A stretch of 64,000 nucleotides of DNA from the NCBI GenBank assembly GCA_030830895.1, contig JAURMC010000005.1:91030-155029 (forward strand), read 5' to 3'. The translations under genes were made by a program, and so were the position numbers. Below the pieces are notes generated by a model. The model had not been told where the DNA came from, searched no databases, and was given only the letters and a program-made list of their open reading frames with translations. Shown here in pieces: positions 54,264 through 63,442 of this stretch; the stretch's first letter is position 1; every line of letters begins with the position of its first letter. Source of the stretch: Crocinitomicaceae bacterium. Lineage in GTDB: Bacteria > Bacteroidota > Bacteroidia > Flavobacteriales_D > Crocinitomicaceae.

Positions 54264-54619
54264 AACGTTTCATTAAAAGTTTTTATTACGCAATCGCGGG
54301 TATTCAATACCATTTAAAAAGTGGGCTAAATATTAAAATTCAAGTGTTATTGGGCATTATCGCCATTACTCTAGGAATCATTTTATCTATTGACCCTTTG
54401 GAATGGGTCTTATTAACGATAATTATCTCTGGAGTTTTAGCTTTAGAAACCCTTAACAGTTCGATTGAGTTATTGTGCGATGTGGTTACCCTTGATCACC
54501 ATGAAGGCATTAAAAAAATTAAAGACCTTGCGGCAGGAGCTGTTCTTCTGTTTTCCTTCGGTGCGCTAATCGGAGGTATACTAATTTTCCTTCCTAAAAT
54601 TTGGGCCTTTATTCCCTAA
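54260..54619 (+). CDS. dgkA: Diacylglycerol/undecaprenol kinase
   Basis: A 119-residue integral membrane kinase with three helices. The active-site helix reads ALETLNSSIELLCDVVT with the catalytic Glu of the family motif E-x-x-N-x-x-I-E, then HHEGIKKIKDLAAGAVLL. It phosphorylates diacylglycerol or undecaprenol; in Gram-positive and many other bacteria the short form prefers undecaprenol, recycling the wall carrier lipid. It begins inside the end of the CotH-like gene (ATGA) and ends in a 4-bp overlap with the convergent dprA gene. Confidence 0.93.
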   Translation: MKRFIKSFYYAIAGIQYHLKSGLNIKIQVLLGIIAITLGIILSIDPLEWVLLTIIISGVLALETLNSSIELLCDVVTLDHHEGIKKIKDLAAGAVLLFSFGALIGGILIFLPKIWAFIP

Positions 54620-55698
54620 AGTGCTGTAAATTTTCCACCGCCCATATTCAATACCCCTCCCTTTAGCTGAAGTGTTAGTAGTAGCCCCATTAATTGAGCT
54701 GTTGATATACCGCACTTAAAAGATAATTCATCTAAATACAACGATTCGTGCCTCTTTAAATGGCATAACACATTTTTTTCCTCCAAATTTAGATCAAGGA
54801 ACATGGATTTTTGGGTAGTAGGTAAAAAATGATCCCATCCCATTATGTTTAGAAAATCCTTAGCCCCACTAATCAGATGGGCTTTTTGTTGACGAATCAG
54901 AGCATTACAACCTGCAGAGTGCTTTTGTTTCACAGATCCAGGAAAGGCAAAAACATCCCTGTTATATTCGTTTGCCAATTCAGCGGTAATTAAGGACCCT
55001 CCACGTTCTTTACTTTCCGCAACAATGACTGCGTCACAAAGCCCTGCAATGATTCGATTTCGTACTGGAAAGTTCTCTCTAACAGGATTAGAAAAAAGGG
55101 AATATTCACTTACAAGGCTCCCTTGGTTATCCATCATTTTTTGAGCAAGCGAAAAATTTTTAATGGGGAATACGTCCTTTAACCCATTGCCAAGTACTCC
55201 AACCGTAATAATGCCATTTTTAAGGCATGCCTCATGAGCTATTGCATCAATACCCAATGCAAGGCCAGATACTATAATAGGCTGTAAATCCTTTAAATCT
55301 GATACAAAATCCTTTACAATTTCTTTTCCGTATTCAGTAAAATTCCTCGTTCCAACCAAGGCAACAATTCTTCTGGCATTTAAATCTGCCTTCCCTTTCT
55401 GATATAAAACAATAGGTGCATCAGGACATTGACGTAATCGTCTCGGGTATGCATCATCTTGGAAAAAAAGTGCTGTAATTCCATTTTTATAACAAGCTTC
55501 TAATTCTTTTTCAGCTGAAATTAGCGCATTAGGACGGTCCATAGTTGCTAATTGCAAGTGCGTAAATCCGGTTAGATGTTTTAAATCCTGGATGGAAAGT
55601 TTGAAAAAATCCTCTGGGTATGCTAATTTTGATATTGCCGCATTAACTCTCACGGGCCCCATTCCCTTCAAAAAACTCAACGCTACCTTTTCCAACAT
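54616..55698 (-). CDS. dprA: DNA processing protein DprA
   Basis: Binds incoming single-stranded DNA and loads RecA during natural transformation. A 360-residue protein with an N-terminal helical (SAM-like) part, the Rossmann core (VALVGTRNFTEYGKEIV, IVSGLALGIDAIAHEACL, GVLGNGLKDVFP, FPVRNRIIAGLCDAVIVAESKERGGSLITAELA, FAFPGSVKQKHSAGCNALI) and a C-terminal winged-helix region of about 70 residues. All expected motifs are intact. It is divergent from the first TonB receptor gene across 61 bp; no other competence gene is nearby. Confidence 0.96.
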   Translation of the reverse strand: MLEKVALSFLKGMGPVRVNAAISKLAYPEDFFKLSIQDLKHLTGFTHLQLATMDRPNALISAEKELEACYKNGITALFFQDDAYPRRLRQCPDAPIVLYQKGKADLNARRIVALVGTRNFTEYGKEIVKDFVSDLKDLQPIIVSGLALGIDAIAHEACLKNGIITVGVLGNGLKDVFPIKNFSLAQKMMDNQGSLVSEYSLFSNPVRENFPVRNRIIAGLCDAVIVAESKERGGSLITAELANEYNRDVFAFPGSVKQKHSAGCNALIRQQKAHLISGAKDFLNIMGWDHFLPTTQKSMFLDLNLEEKNVLCHLKRHESLYLDELSFKCGISTAQLMGLLLTLQLKGGVLNMGGGKFTAL

Positions 55699-55759
55699 CC
55701 CAATAAAATTTGTTTTTTATCTTAGCAACACTAATTTAACTATTTAAATCAAGACTATT

Positions 55760-58102
55760 TTGAATAAGTGGATTTTTAACATATTGCTAATATTACCATT
55801 AGGGTTTTTCAGTCAAACTAACGTAACATTGACTGGTAAAGTGCAATCTACCGAAACTGGTTTTGCTATTCAAGGCGCAGTAATTAAAAATAATCAAAAT
55901 GCAGAAAAGATTAAATCAGATTCGGCTGGTACATTTACGATTGAGTTTAAAAATTTCCCAATTGATGTAAGCATTTCTGCCAACGGTTTTGAAAATCAAA
56001 AATTTCAAATTAATTCAGATCAATTTAAAGTATTTTCACTTGAAACGAAGCAACGCACACTGAATACAGTAGTAGTTAGCTCCGGCCGTCGAGACCAAAG
56101 AATTGAAGAAATTCCAATTTCCATTGAGATTATTAAACCCTCATTAATCGTCAATAAAGGGTTAACCAATTTGGCACAAGCTGTTGACCAATGCCCTGGG
56201 GTATATGTCATGGATGGACAGGTAAGTATCCGTGGAGGGGGGGGCTATGCTTATGGCGCGGGAAGTAGGGTATTACTATTATGGAATGGTATTCCTATGC
56301 TTTCTCCTGATATAGGAGACGCTAAATGGAATGCCGTGCCGATGGAACAAGCTTCCCAAATAGAGATATTAAAAGGAGCCTCATCTGTACTTTATGGATC
56401 TGGTGCATTAAATGGGATAATTGCGCTTAACGAACGAGAGCCGGGGCCGGATGGGGTTCTCGAGGCTAAAATTCAAAGTGGTATATATGATAATCCTTCA
56501 CGAAAGTCGCTCCAGTGGTGGGGAAAGGGAAAGGAACAATCATTCAACCCTATGTTTCATATGGCGGATTTATATGTTGGAAAGTCAATTAAAAACATGG
56601 GGTACACCATTGGAACAAATGTATTTTACAATGATGCCTTTCGCCAGGGTGAACAAGAAAAACGTGCGCGGATTAATGGGAGTTTCTTCTACCGTCCATT
56701 GAAGGAAGACAGTAAATGGAAAGTTGGCATGAGTTATAATTTACAGCTCCAAGATGCTGGGGTTTTTATATTATGGAAAAATGATTCTATGTGTTACCAA
56801 CCTTTGGACAATACCATATCAAGACAAAAAGCGGTGCGATTTAACATTGATCCTTACTTTAAGTTTATTGACCATAAAAACAATAAACACCACATTAGAA
56901 CTAGATACTATTTAGTCACGACAGGGAATGACGCCAAGGTATACGATGCCTCATTTGCACAGATGTATTATTTCGACTATCAGTATCAAAAAAAGATAAA
57001 AGACGGTACTAATGTTACACTTGGAGCCACCAATACGCTCAATAAGATTACAAGTTGGGTTTTTGGAGATCATATTAGTGAAAATGCTGCCGCTTATAGT
57101 CAACTAGAAATAAAAGTAAAAAAATGGGATTTTACGACTGGATTGAGATTAGAATTCTGTAAATTAGATACACTACCATTGGATTCTAAAGTAACCATTG
57201 GGCAATTTGAATCCCCCATATATCCCATTCTGCGTGCGGGAATTCATTATGAACCGTACAAGGGAACTCACCTCAGAGGTTCATTGGGACAGGGTATTCG
57301 ATTTCCTTCAATAGCCGAACGATTTGTATCCGCCTCAGTAGGTGGTGTGATTATTTTTAAGAACCCGACCCTTCATCCGGAAACTGGTTCTGCGGCTGAA
57401 CTTGGCGTTAAACAAATCTTTAAAATTGGGGGTTGGAAAGCGGTGGCCGACGTTGCTGGATTTGCTAATTATTATTCGAATATGACGGAGTTTACCTTTG
57501 GGTTGTATAAACCAGACAGCATCACGGTATTACAAACTACAAATCCAGACACCATTAATTACTTTTACAATTGGGTAGGATTTCAGGCTCAAAATGCAGA
57601 ACAAGCACTCATTAGCGGAGCTGAATTCTCTTTCAACAGCATGGGTAAAATCGGTGAAGTAGATTTAACTACCCTAATCGGATATACTTATATGTATCCC
57701 ATAAGTCTTAATAAAGATTCCATTTACAAACTATCCTTCTCAGACCCAAGTACAAACATGTTAAAATATCGATTTAATCACATGGCCAAGGCCGATATTC
57801 AAGCAACTTACAAATCTATAAGTATTGGTCTATCTTCGAGGTATAACAGCTATATGAAGAACATCGACAGGGTATTTGAAGACGGGGTTCTTGGGGAAGA
57901 GTTATTGGTTGGAATGGCCCACTACAGATCAGTTTTCAATAAGGGTGTCGCTGTTTTTGATGCGCGCTTTGGATATCAAATTAATGAAGCGTTTAAAGTT
58001 AATTTTATTGCTAATAATGTGTTTAATAAAGAATATGTCAGTAGGCCTGGCGATGTACAGGCTCCAAGAAACTTCATCCTTCAAATGCAATTAGCGTTGT
58101 AA
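55760..58102 (+). CDS. TonB-dependent receptor, copy 1 of a tandem pair
   Basis: A 780-residue outer-membrane receptor; TTG start, chosen because it opens the only signal peptide (MNKWIFNILLILPLGFFSQ). A carboxypeptidase-regulatory-like domain (VTLTGKVQSTETGFAIQGAVI) is followed by the plug from about 110 (RIEEIPISIEIIKPSLIVNKG; DGQVSIRGGGGYAYGAGSRV; EILKGASSVLYGSGALNG) and a 22-stranded barrel ending VNFIANNVFNKEYVSRPGDVQAPRNFILQMQLAL, with the last part a typical TonB-receptor C-terminus. The ligand is unknown, and no SusD-type lipoprotein is adjacent, which argues against a glycan-utilisation locus. The plug codons contain a run of eight Gs (see separate entry). Its paralogue follows after 33 bp. 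Confidence 0.93.
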   Translation: MNKWIFNILLILPLGFFSQTNVTLTGKVQSTETGFAIQGAVIKNNQNAEKIKSDSAGTFTIEFKNFPIDVSISANGFENQKFQINSDQFKVFSLETKQRTLNTVVVSSGRRDQRIEEIPISIEIIKPSLIVNKGLTNLAQAVDQCPGVYVMDGQVSIRGGGGYAYGAGSRVLLLWNGIPMLSPDIGDAKWNAVPMEQASQIEILKGASSVLYGSGALNGIIALNEREPGPDGVLEAKIQSGIYDNPSRKSLQWWGKGKEQSFNPMFHMADLYVGKSIKNMGYTIGTNVFYNDAFRQGEQEKRARINGSFFYRPLKEDSKWKVGMSYNLQLQDAGVFILWKNDSMCYQPLDNTISRQKAVRFNIDPYFKFIDHKNNKHHIRTRYYLVTTGNDAKVYDASFAQMYYFDYQYQKKIKDGTNVTLGATNTLNKITSWVFGDHISENAAAYSQLEIKVKKWDFTTGLRLEFCKLDTLPLDSKVTIGQFESPIYPILRAGIHYEPYKGTHLRGSLGQGIRFPSIAERFVSASVGGVIIFKNPTLHPETGSAAELGVKQIFKIGGWKAVADVAGFANYYSNMTEFTFGLYKPDSITVLQTTNPDTINYFYNWVGFQAQNAEQALISGAEFSFNSMGKIGEVDLTTLIGYTYMYPISLNKDSIYKLSFSDPSTNMLKYRFNHMAKADIQATYKSISIGLSSRYNSYMKNIDRVFEDGVLGEELLVGMAHYRSVFNKGVAVFDARFGYQINEAFKVNFIANNVFNKEYVSRPGDVQAPRNFILQMQLAL
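56237..56244 (+). repeat. G8 homopolymer inside the TonB receptor plug
   Basis: Eight consecutive Gs encode Gly-Gly-Gly within RGGGGYAYG at about codon 160 of the receptor. The paralogue has GGTTCAGGC at the same site, so the run is not forced by the protein sequence. Slippage by one base would end translation early, giving on/off switching. Confidence 0.6.
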
Positions 58103-58135
58103 TTTTTTGTTTCTTTAAGCCCCAAAACCAACACT

Positions 58136-60520
58136 ATGCGCTACTTATTATTACTGCTCTACTTTTCGTTGTTTTTCACATTTTCTTTCGCTCAATTGCA
58201 TGGAGTAGTTACTGATCAATCTACCGGAAAGCCGTTGTATGGTGTAAAAATATATTCCTCAACTGGAGAAAAACAACTTTCTGATTTCGACGGGAAGTTT
58301 AGTTTTAGCAATACAACCCTTCCCTTAAAATTAGTTTTCAATTTATTAGAATATCGAATAGATACCGTAGTTGTTACTTCAATAAGTACTTTGAATCATG
58401 CCATGCGGGTGAATGAAAAAACAGAGCAAACCGTGGTGGTATCCGCAAATAAACGCGCACAAAAAATTGAAGAAATCCCAATTTCGATTGAAGTAATTAA
58501 GCCTCGCTTAATTGAAAACAAGGGGATGGTAAATTTAGAGCAAGCGGTGGAACAAACACCGGGTGTCTTTACCATGGATGGTCAAGTGAGCATTCGAGGT
58601 GGTTCAGGCTTTGCATACGGTGCAGGAAGTCGGGTTATGATGCTATGGAATGGCTTACCCCTGCTATCAGGGTATGCGGGGGATGCCCAATGGAATGCGA
58701 TCCCAATAGAACAAGCATCCCAAGTTGAAGTGATTAAAGGAGCCTCTTCCGTTCTCTATGGAAGCGGCGCATTGAATGGCGTTATTGCTTTGTCGGAAAA
58801 AGAACCTGGTTTAGTTCCAGAAACTAAAATACGCGTGCAAGCAGGAATTTACGATGCTCCAAAGCGAAAGTCGATGAAATGGTGGGGACCAGATAGTTCC
58901 CAGCTATTCAATCCCATGAATCAGCAAGTCGAATTTTTTAGAAGTCAAATGTTTAAGAAAACGGGATATACGGTTTCAACGGTTTTCTACAACGACCAAG
59001 GGTATCGTCAAGGAGAAACGGAAACAAGGGGAAGAATTAGTGGAACCTTATACCTGCGTCCGGTTAAAATTGAACGCTTGAAGGCTGGTGTTAGTTTTAA
59101 TTACCAATTTCATAAAACAGGGAGTTTTATTATTTGGCAAAGTGATTCCTTAGGGTATACACCCAGTGGGGGTGCCGATACCGCAAATCCTGCTTCAACC
59201 TTGACATATAACTTTTCAAACCGGTTATTTATTGACCCTTATGTAAAGTACATTGATAAATTCAATAACAAGCATACATTAAAGACGAGGGCCTATCTAA
59301 CAACGAATAATAATATAAGCAATAACCAGCAAAGTAATGGTGCAGTAGTATACATGGCCGATTACAACTTTCAACGCAATTTTAAATCGGGTGGGACTTT
59401 AATCACTGGGTTGTTTGGAACCCATAACGTTGTGTTTTCAAATCTTTTTGGAGACCATACTTCTAACAATGCTGCATGGTATACACAATATGATCACCAC
59501 ATTGGTAAATTTGATATTACCGCTGGAATGCGCGCGGAGTATTTCACCATGGACAATAAGCAAGGGGATTCCGATTACAAAATTGGAAACATGGTACTCC
59601 CTGTTTATCCGGTTTTTAGGGCCGGCGCTCATTATGAGTTGAAAAAATACACGCATTTGAGGGCTTCCATGGGTCAAGGAATCAGATATCCTTCCGTTGG
59701 TGAGCGCTTCACCAGCACATCGGTTGGAGCATTAAATATCTTCCCTAATCCAAACTTAACGCCTGAAACCGGTTGGTCAGCGGAAATTGGAATCAAACAA
59801 GGGGTTAAAATGGGGGATTGGAAAGGTATGATTGATGTATCGGGGTTCGTTAATAATTACAATAACATGATTGAGTTTTCTTTTGGATTTTTCAACCCTG
59901 CTAATGGAAACAGCATCAATGTATTTACGCCTCAAGGACAGGCTGAATTATTATACGTGCAACAAACCTTAGGATATACCATTAATCAAATCATCGGGTT
60001 TGGAGCGCAGAATGTGGAAAAAGCCAGAATCTCAGGAGTTGAATTTTCATTCAATAGTACAGGAAAGATTGGGGAAGTGGAAGTTGTATCACTTCTGGGA
60101 TATACCTATATGAATCCAATCTCATTAAATCGTGACACACTTTACACCATGTGGAGCTCTGATACTTCAGGTATTTTAAAATATCGCTTTAAACACTTGG
60201 TACGTGCGGATGTTGAGGCTGTATATAAAAAGTGGAGTTTTGGGGTTTCAAGCCGTTACAATAGTTTTATGAAAAATATTGATAAGGTATTTGAAGAAGC
60301 AATTGCAGGAAATACGTATATTCTTCCTGGGTTAAAAGCTTATCGAAACATATACAATAAAGGAAATCTGGTTTTTGATGCGCGCATTGGCTACCAAGTA
60401 AACGACGCCTTTAAAGTGAGCTTTATCGCAAATAACGTATTTAATTCTGAAACTACGAGTCGTCCTGGAGATATTCAAGCACCTCGGAACTTCTTAGTTC
60501 AATTAGCAATAAAATTCTAA
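58136..60520 (+). CDS. TonB-dependent receptor, copy 2 of a tandem pair
   Basis: A 794-residue outer-membrane receptor, paralogous along its whole length with the preceding gene. Signal peptide MRYLLLLLYFSLFFTFSFAQ, regulatory-like domain (HGVVTDQSTGKPLYGVKIYS), plug (KIEEIPISIEVIKPRLIENKG; SIRGGSGFAYGAGSRV; EVIKGASSVLYGSGALNGVI) and barrel ending NDAFKVSFIANNVFNSETTSRPGDIQAPRNFLVQLAIKF (the shared end motif is SRPGDxQAPRNF). The two copies differ mostly in the extracellular loops and barrel middle, as expected if they take related but different ligands. The kdsB start overlaps its stop (TAATG), so kdsB is coupled to it. Confidence 0.93.
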   Translation: MRYLLLLLYFSLFFTFSFAQLHGVVTDQSTGKPLYGVKIYSSTGEKQLSDFDGKFSFSNTTLPLKLVFNLLEYRIDTVVVTSISTLNHAMRVNEKTEQTVVVSANKRAQKIEEIPISIEVIKPRLIENKGMVNLEQAVEQTPGVFTMDGQVSIRGGSGFAYGAGSRVMMLWNGLPLLSGYAGDAQWNAIPIEQASQVEVIKGASSVLYGSGALNGVIALSEKEPGLVPETKIRVQAGIYDAPKRKSMKWWGPDSSQLFNPMNQQVEFFRSQMFKKTGYTVSTVFYNDQGYRQGETETRGRISGTLYLRPVKIERLKAGVSFNYQFHKTGSFIIWQSDSLGYTPSGGADTANPASTLTYNFSNRLFIDPYVKYIDKFNNKHTLKTRAYLTTNNNISNNQQSNGAVVYMADYNFQRNFKSGGTLITGLFGTHNVVFSNLFGDHTSNNAAWYTQYDHHIGKFDITAGMRAEYFTMDNKQGDSDYKIGNMVLPVYPVFRAGAHYELKKYTHLRASMGQGIRYPSVGERFTSTSVGALNIFPNPNLTPETGWSAEIGIKQGVKMGDWKGMIDVSGFVNNYNNMIEFSFGFFNPANGNSINVFTPQGQAELLYVQQTLGYTINQIIGFGAQNVEKARISGVEFSFNSTGKIGEVEVVSLLGYTYMNPISLNRDTLYTMWSSDTSGILKYRFKHLVRADVEAVYKKWSFGVSSRYNSFMKNIDKVFEEAIAGNTYILPGLKAYRNIYNKGNLVFDARIGYQVNDAFKVSFIANNVFNSETTSRPGDIQAPRNFLVQLAIKF

Positions 60521-61236
60521 TGAGAGTGTTGGGCATTATTCCTGCGCGTTTTGGATCGAGTAGGTTCCCCGGTAAACCTTTAATCGATATCAAGGGAAAA
60601 ACAATGATTCAACGGGTTTATGAAGGCGCATGTAAATGCCCTGAACTGTCCCGGGTCATAGTTGCTACGGATGATGATCAAATTTTTCAGCATGTTCAAT
60701 CGTTCGGAGGTGAGGTAATGATGACTTTGTCTACACATCAATCAGGCACGGAACGTTGTGGTGAAATTGCTGCGCACTTTCCAGAAATGGATATTGTATT
60801 AAATATTCAAGGAGATGAGCCCTTAGTAGATCCCCGTCAACTTTCACAATTAATTCAAGAATTTAATAATGAGGGGGTTGATATAGCAACCTTAGTAACA
60901 AAACATATCGAAAATTCAGAACTGAATAATCCCAATCGAATTAAAGTGGTGCTAAATTATAAACACGATGCCTTACTTTTTAGCCGAGCTACAATTCCGT
61001 CTTTACATTATCCTTCAGTAATTGTGCCCATGCGACATATTGGCTTGTACGGTTTCCGAAATGTTATCCTTCAAAAACTCGTTGCCTTACCCGTCACTGA
61101 ACTCGAGCAAAGCGAGTCGCTTGAGCAACTTAGGTGGTTGTATTATGGTTTTAAAATAAGAGCGGTTATCACAGAGATTGAAACGCCGAACATTGATGTT
61201 CCTGAAGACCTTGAGAAGGTTCTGCGACTCCTTTAA
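60520..61236 (+). CDS. kdsB: 3-deoxy-manno-octulosonate cytidylyltransferase (CMP-KDO synthetase)
   Basis: Activates KDO with CTP for building the inner core of lipopolysaccharide. A 238-residue cytosolic enzyme with IIPARFGSSRFPGKPLIDIKGK at the N-terminus (CTP-binding pattern PARxxSxRxPGKxL), VATDDDQIF, NIQGDEPLVDP and HIGLYGFRNVIL. Slightly short compared with about 245-255 for others but complete to ENIDVPEDLEKV-like end (NIDVPEDLEKVL). It shares a base with the upstream receptor gene's stop codon, which suggests cotranscription with the receptors, although its role is envelope assembly. Confidence 0.96.
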   Translation: MRVLGIIPARFGSSRFPGKPLIDIKGKTMIQRVYEGACKCPELSRVIVATDDDQIFQHVQSFGGEVMMTLSTHQSGTERCGEIAAHFPEMDIVLNIQGDEPLVDPRQLSQLIQEFNNEGVDIATLVTKHIENSELNNPNRIKVVLNYKHDALLFSRATIPSLHYPSVIVPMRHIGLYGFRNVILQKLVALPVTELEQSESLEQLRWLYYGFKIRAVITEIETPNIDVPEDLEKVLRLL

Positions 61237-61277
61237 ATGAATTTTTATTTCTTTTTAAGTTTTTGTAAATTTGAAAC

Positions 61278-62240
61278 ATGGTCTCACTTGATGGAATCCT
61301 ACTAGAATTATTACAATCCAATGACTGTGTCGTTGTTCCTTCATTTGGTGGGTTTATTGTCAAGCAGAAAAGTGCTCGCATTGATCTCGAAAACGGAAAG
61401 GCATTTCCCCCATACAAGGAACTCGGTTTTAATATTCAATTGAAAGAACAAGATGGATTATTGGCTAATCGATTCGGGATATTAAACCATCTTGATTATA
61501 CAACAAGCGTTCGCCACATAGAAAATGAAGTGAGCCAATGGAATGAAACTATTGCATTAGGTAAACCGCTTAAAATTTCTAACATTGGCCAATTTTGGAA
61601 AGACCCCGAGGGGAACATACAATTCGAACAAGATCGTTCCTTTAACCTACTCATGAGCGCTTACGGACTCGAAGTAATTCGCTTCATTCCAAATACCTTA
61701 CAGCCTTTAGAGAAAATTCCCGCTGTTGTAAAGAACCCAAGCAACACTAAGGTTTGGAAATATGCTGCAGCAGCAGCTATTGCAATACCCATTGCCTTTT
61801 ATTCTTTTTGGATTCCTGTAAAGACACCTGCACTCGAATCAGGTATGTTCTCATACCAGGATTTCAATCCTTTTAAAACTCAAAAAAGGAGCGTATACCA
61901 AGAAGCATATGTTCGACTTCCTGAACTTAAGGAAGTACCTATCGAATCAACCTATATAGATGCTTTTGAGAACAATAAACGCCTGAAAGCAAAGCCAAAT
62001 GATCTCACATTATCTGTCATTGAACCTCATGTGATGTACTGCATTGCAGGCTGTTTTTCAAGTAAAGAAAATGCTCATCGGCTTGAACAAAAACTTACAG
62101 GTTTAGGATTTAAATGCTCAGTACTTCACGAAGGGTCACTGTACAAAGTATCCCTTGGACAAGGCTTTTCTATAGAATCTATGGATTTGATTATAAACAA
62201 AGCTAACTCATTACATATCCAAACTTGGATTTTAAAATAA
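61278..62240 (+). CDS. HU-CCDC81-like/SPOR-domain envelope protein
   Basis: A 320-residue single-pass membrane protein. The N-terminal part (LLELLQSNDCVVVPSFGGFIVKQKSARID...NIQLKEQDGLLANRFG) is the bacterial HU-like (CCDC81) domain pair, which resembles DNA-binding HU proteins but in this setting is thought to bind other ligands. A membrane helix (WKYAAAAAIAIPIAFYSFWIPV) lies near residue 155-175. The C-terminal 75 residues (VMYCIAGCFSSKENAHRLEQKL...HEGSLYKVSLGQGF) are a SPOR domain that binds denuded peptidoglycan at the division site. So the HU half is cytosolic and the SPOR half periplasmic. A TAAATTTG lies only 5 bp before the ATG, so a leaderless message is possible. Confidence 0.85.
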   Translation: MVSLDGILLELLQSNDCVVVPSFGGFIVKQKSARIDLENGKAFPPYKELGFNIQLKEQDGLLANRFGILNHLDYTTSVRHIENEVSQWNETIALGKPLKISNIGQFWKDPEGNIQFEQDRSFNLLMSAYGLEVIRFIPNTLQPLEKIPAVVKNPSNTKVWKYAAAAAIAIPIAFYSFWIPVKTPALESGMFSYQDFNPFKTQKRSVYQEAYVRLPELKEVPIESTYIDAFENNKRLKAKPNDLTLSVIEPHVMYCIAGCFSSKENAHRLEQKLTGLGFKCSVLHEGSLYKVSLGQGFSIESMDLIINKANSLHIQTWILK

Positions 62241-62245
62241 CTTAC

Positions 62246-63442
62246 ATGAAATCATTTAAATTTACTCCAATTCTTTTTTTAAGCTTCTTTGCATTTTCAC
62301 AAACTGTAACTAATATTGAAGGTAGTAATTACAAATTCACCAAAATTTACCACCTCGATGCAACACCCGTTCAAAGTCAAGGGAAAACAGGTACGTGTTG
62401 GAGTTTTTCAGGACTTTCTTTTTTTGAATCTGAATTAATTCGAAAAGGGAATAAAAATCCTGATCCCCTTTCTGAAATGTTTGTTGTAAGGAAATCTTAT
62501 GAAAATAAGGCGGATAAGTTTATTCGAATGGATGGGAAAATTAACTTCAGTGAAGGAGGGGCTTTCCATGATATCCCATGGGTAATAAAACATTATGGCA
62601 TAGTTCCTTACGACGTATATAATGGCCTCAATGGAACTGAATCCTATGACCACGCTGAGTTTTTTGGGGTATTAAATGGTTCTGTTCAAGGTTTATTAAC
62701 ATATATGGCTTCAAGTTCCAATGGAATCAGCGGAAATTGGAAGCCTGCCATAAGTGGAATATTAGATGCTTATTTAGGTAAAGACATTAGAGAATTTGAA
62801 TGGAAGGGTAAAAAATATACCCCACTAAGCTATGCCTCAAGTATCGGATTAAATATGGATGAATATGTTTCTTTAACTTCATTCACCAATCATGAGCTAT
62901 ATTCCAAATGCCAATTGGCGATTCAAGATAATTACAATTGGGGAGATTCCTACAACGTGGGGTTGGAAGATTTAATGACCACAGTAGAAAATGCATTATC
63001 ACTTGGTTACACAATAGCTTGGGGAGCCGATGTATCCGAGAAAGGATTTAGTTTTAAAAATGGAATTGCATTAGTTCCAGAAGATCCAAGTACCATTTCA
63101 ATATCGGGAAAAGATAACAGAAACTATAACGATGCTGGCGCAGACCGTAGTTCCAATGCTTTTTTCAATCCGACAAAAGAAATATCAGTTACCTCAGAAT
63201 TACGTCAAAAAGGTTATGACAATAAAACAACTACAGATGATCATGGTATGCACATAGTTGGGTTATACAAAGATCAAAACGGCGCCAAATACCTATTGGT
63301 AAAGAATTCTTGGGGAACGGGAAATTATCCCAAAGGATATTTATATGTATCGGAGCAATATTTCCGGTTAAAAACGATTAATATTTATCTGCACAAAGGG
63401 GGAATAAATGTTGATCTGAAAAAGAAAATTAATTTAAATTAA
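62246..63442 (+). CDS. Secreted C1 (papain/bleomycin hydrolase-type) cysteine peptidase
   Basis: A 398-residue peptidase. The track starts at TTG 62225 inside the upstream gene, but ATG 62246 begins the signal peptide MKSFKFTPILFLSFFAFSQ and is taken. The oxyanion Gln and nucleophile Cys are in VQSQGKTGTCWSFSG, the His in TDDHGMHIVGLYKD and the Asn in LLVKNSWGTGNYPKG, so the triad is complete. The length and spacing match the bleomycin-hydrolase/aminopeptidase C branch, which in Bacteroidota is often exported and acts in the periplasm. No sorting domain follows. It sits 5 bp after the HU/SPOR gene and is probably cotranscribed with it. Confidence 0.93.
   Translation: MKSFKFTPILFLSFFAFSQTVTNIEGSNYKFTKIYHLDATPVQSQGKTGTCWSFSGLSFFESELIRKGNKNPDPLSEMFVVRKSYENKADKFIRMDGKINFSEGGAFHDIPWVIKHYGIVPYDVYNGLNGTESYDHAEFFGVLNGSVQGLLTYMASSSNGISGNWKPAISGILDAYLGKDIREFEWKGKKYTPLSYASSIGLNMDEYVSLTSFTNHELYSKCQLAIQDNYNWGDSYNVGLEDLMTTVENALSLGYTIAWGADVSEKGFSFKNGIALVPEDPSTISISGKDNRNYNDAGADRSSNAFFNPTKEISVTSELRQKGYDNKTTTDDHGMHIVGLYKDQNGAKYLLVKNSWGTGNYPKGYLYVSEQYFRLKTINIYLHKGGINVDLKKKINLN

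Noticed and set aside
55699-55759. Cobalamin or other riboswitch before the TonB receptor pair
   Set aside because: The gap is only 61 bp and shows none of the conserved boxes.
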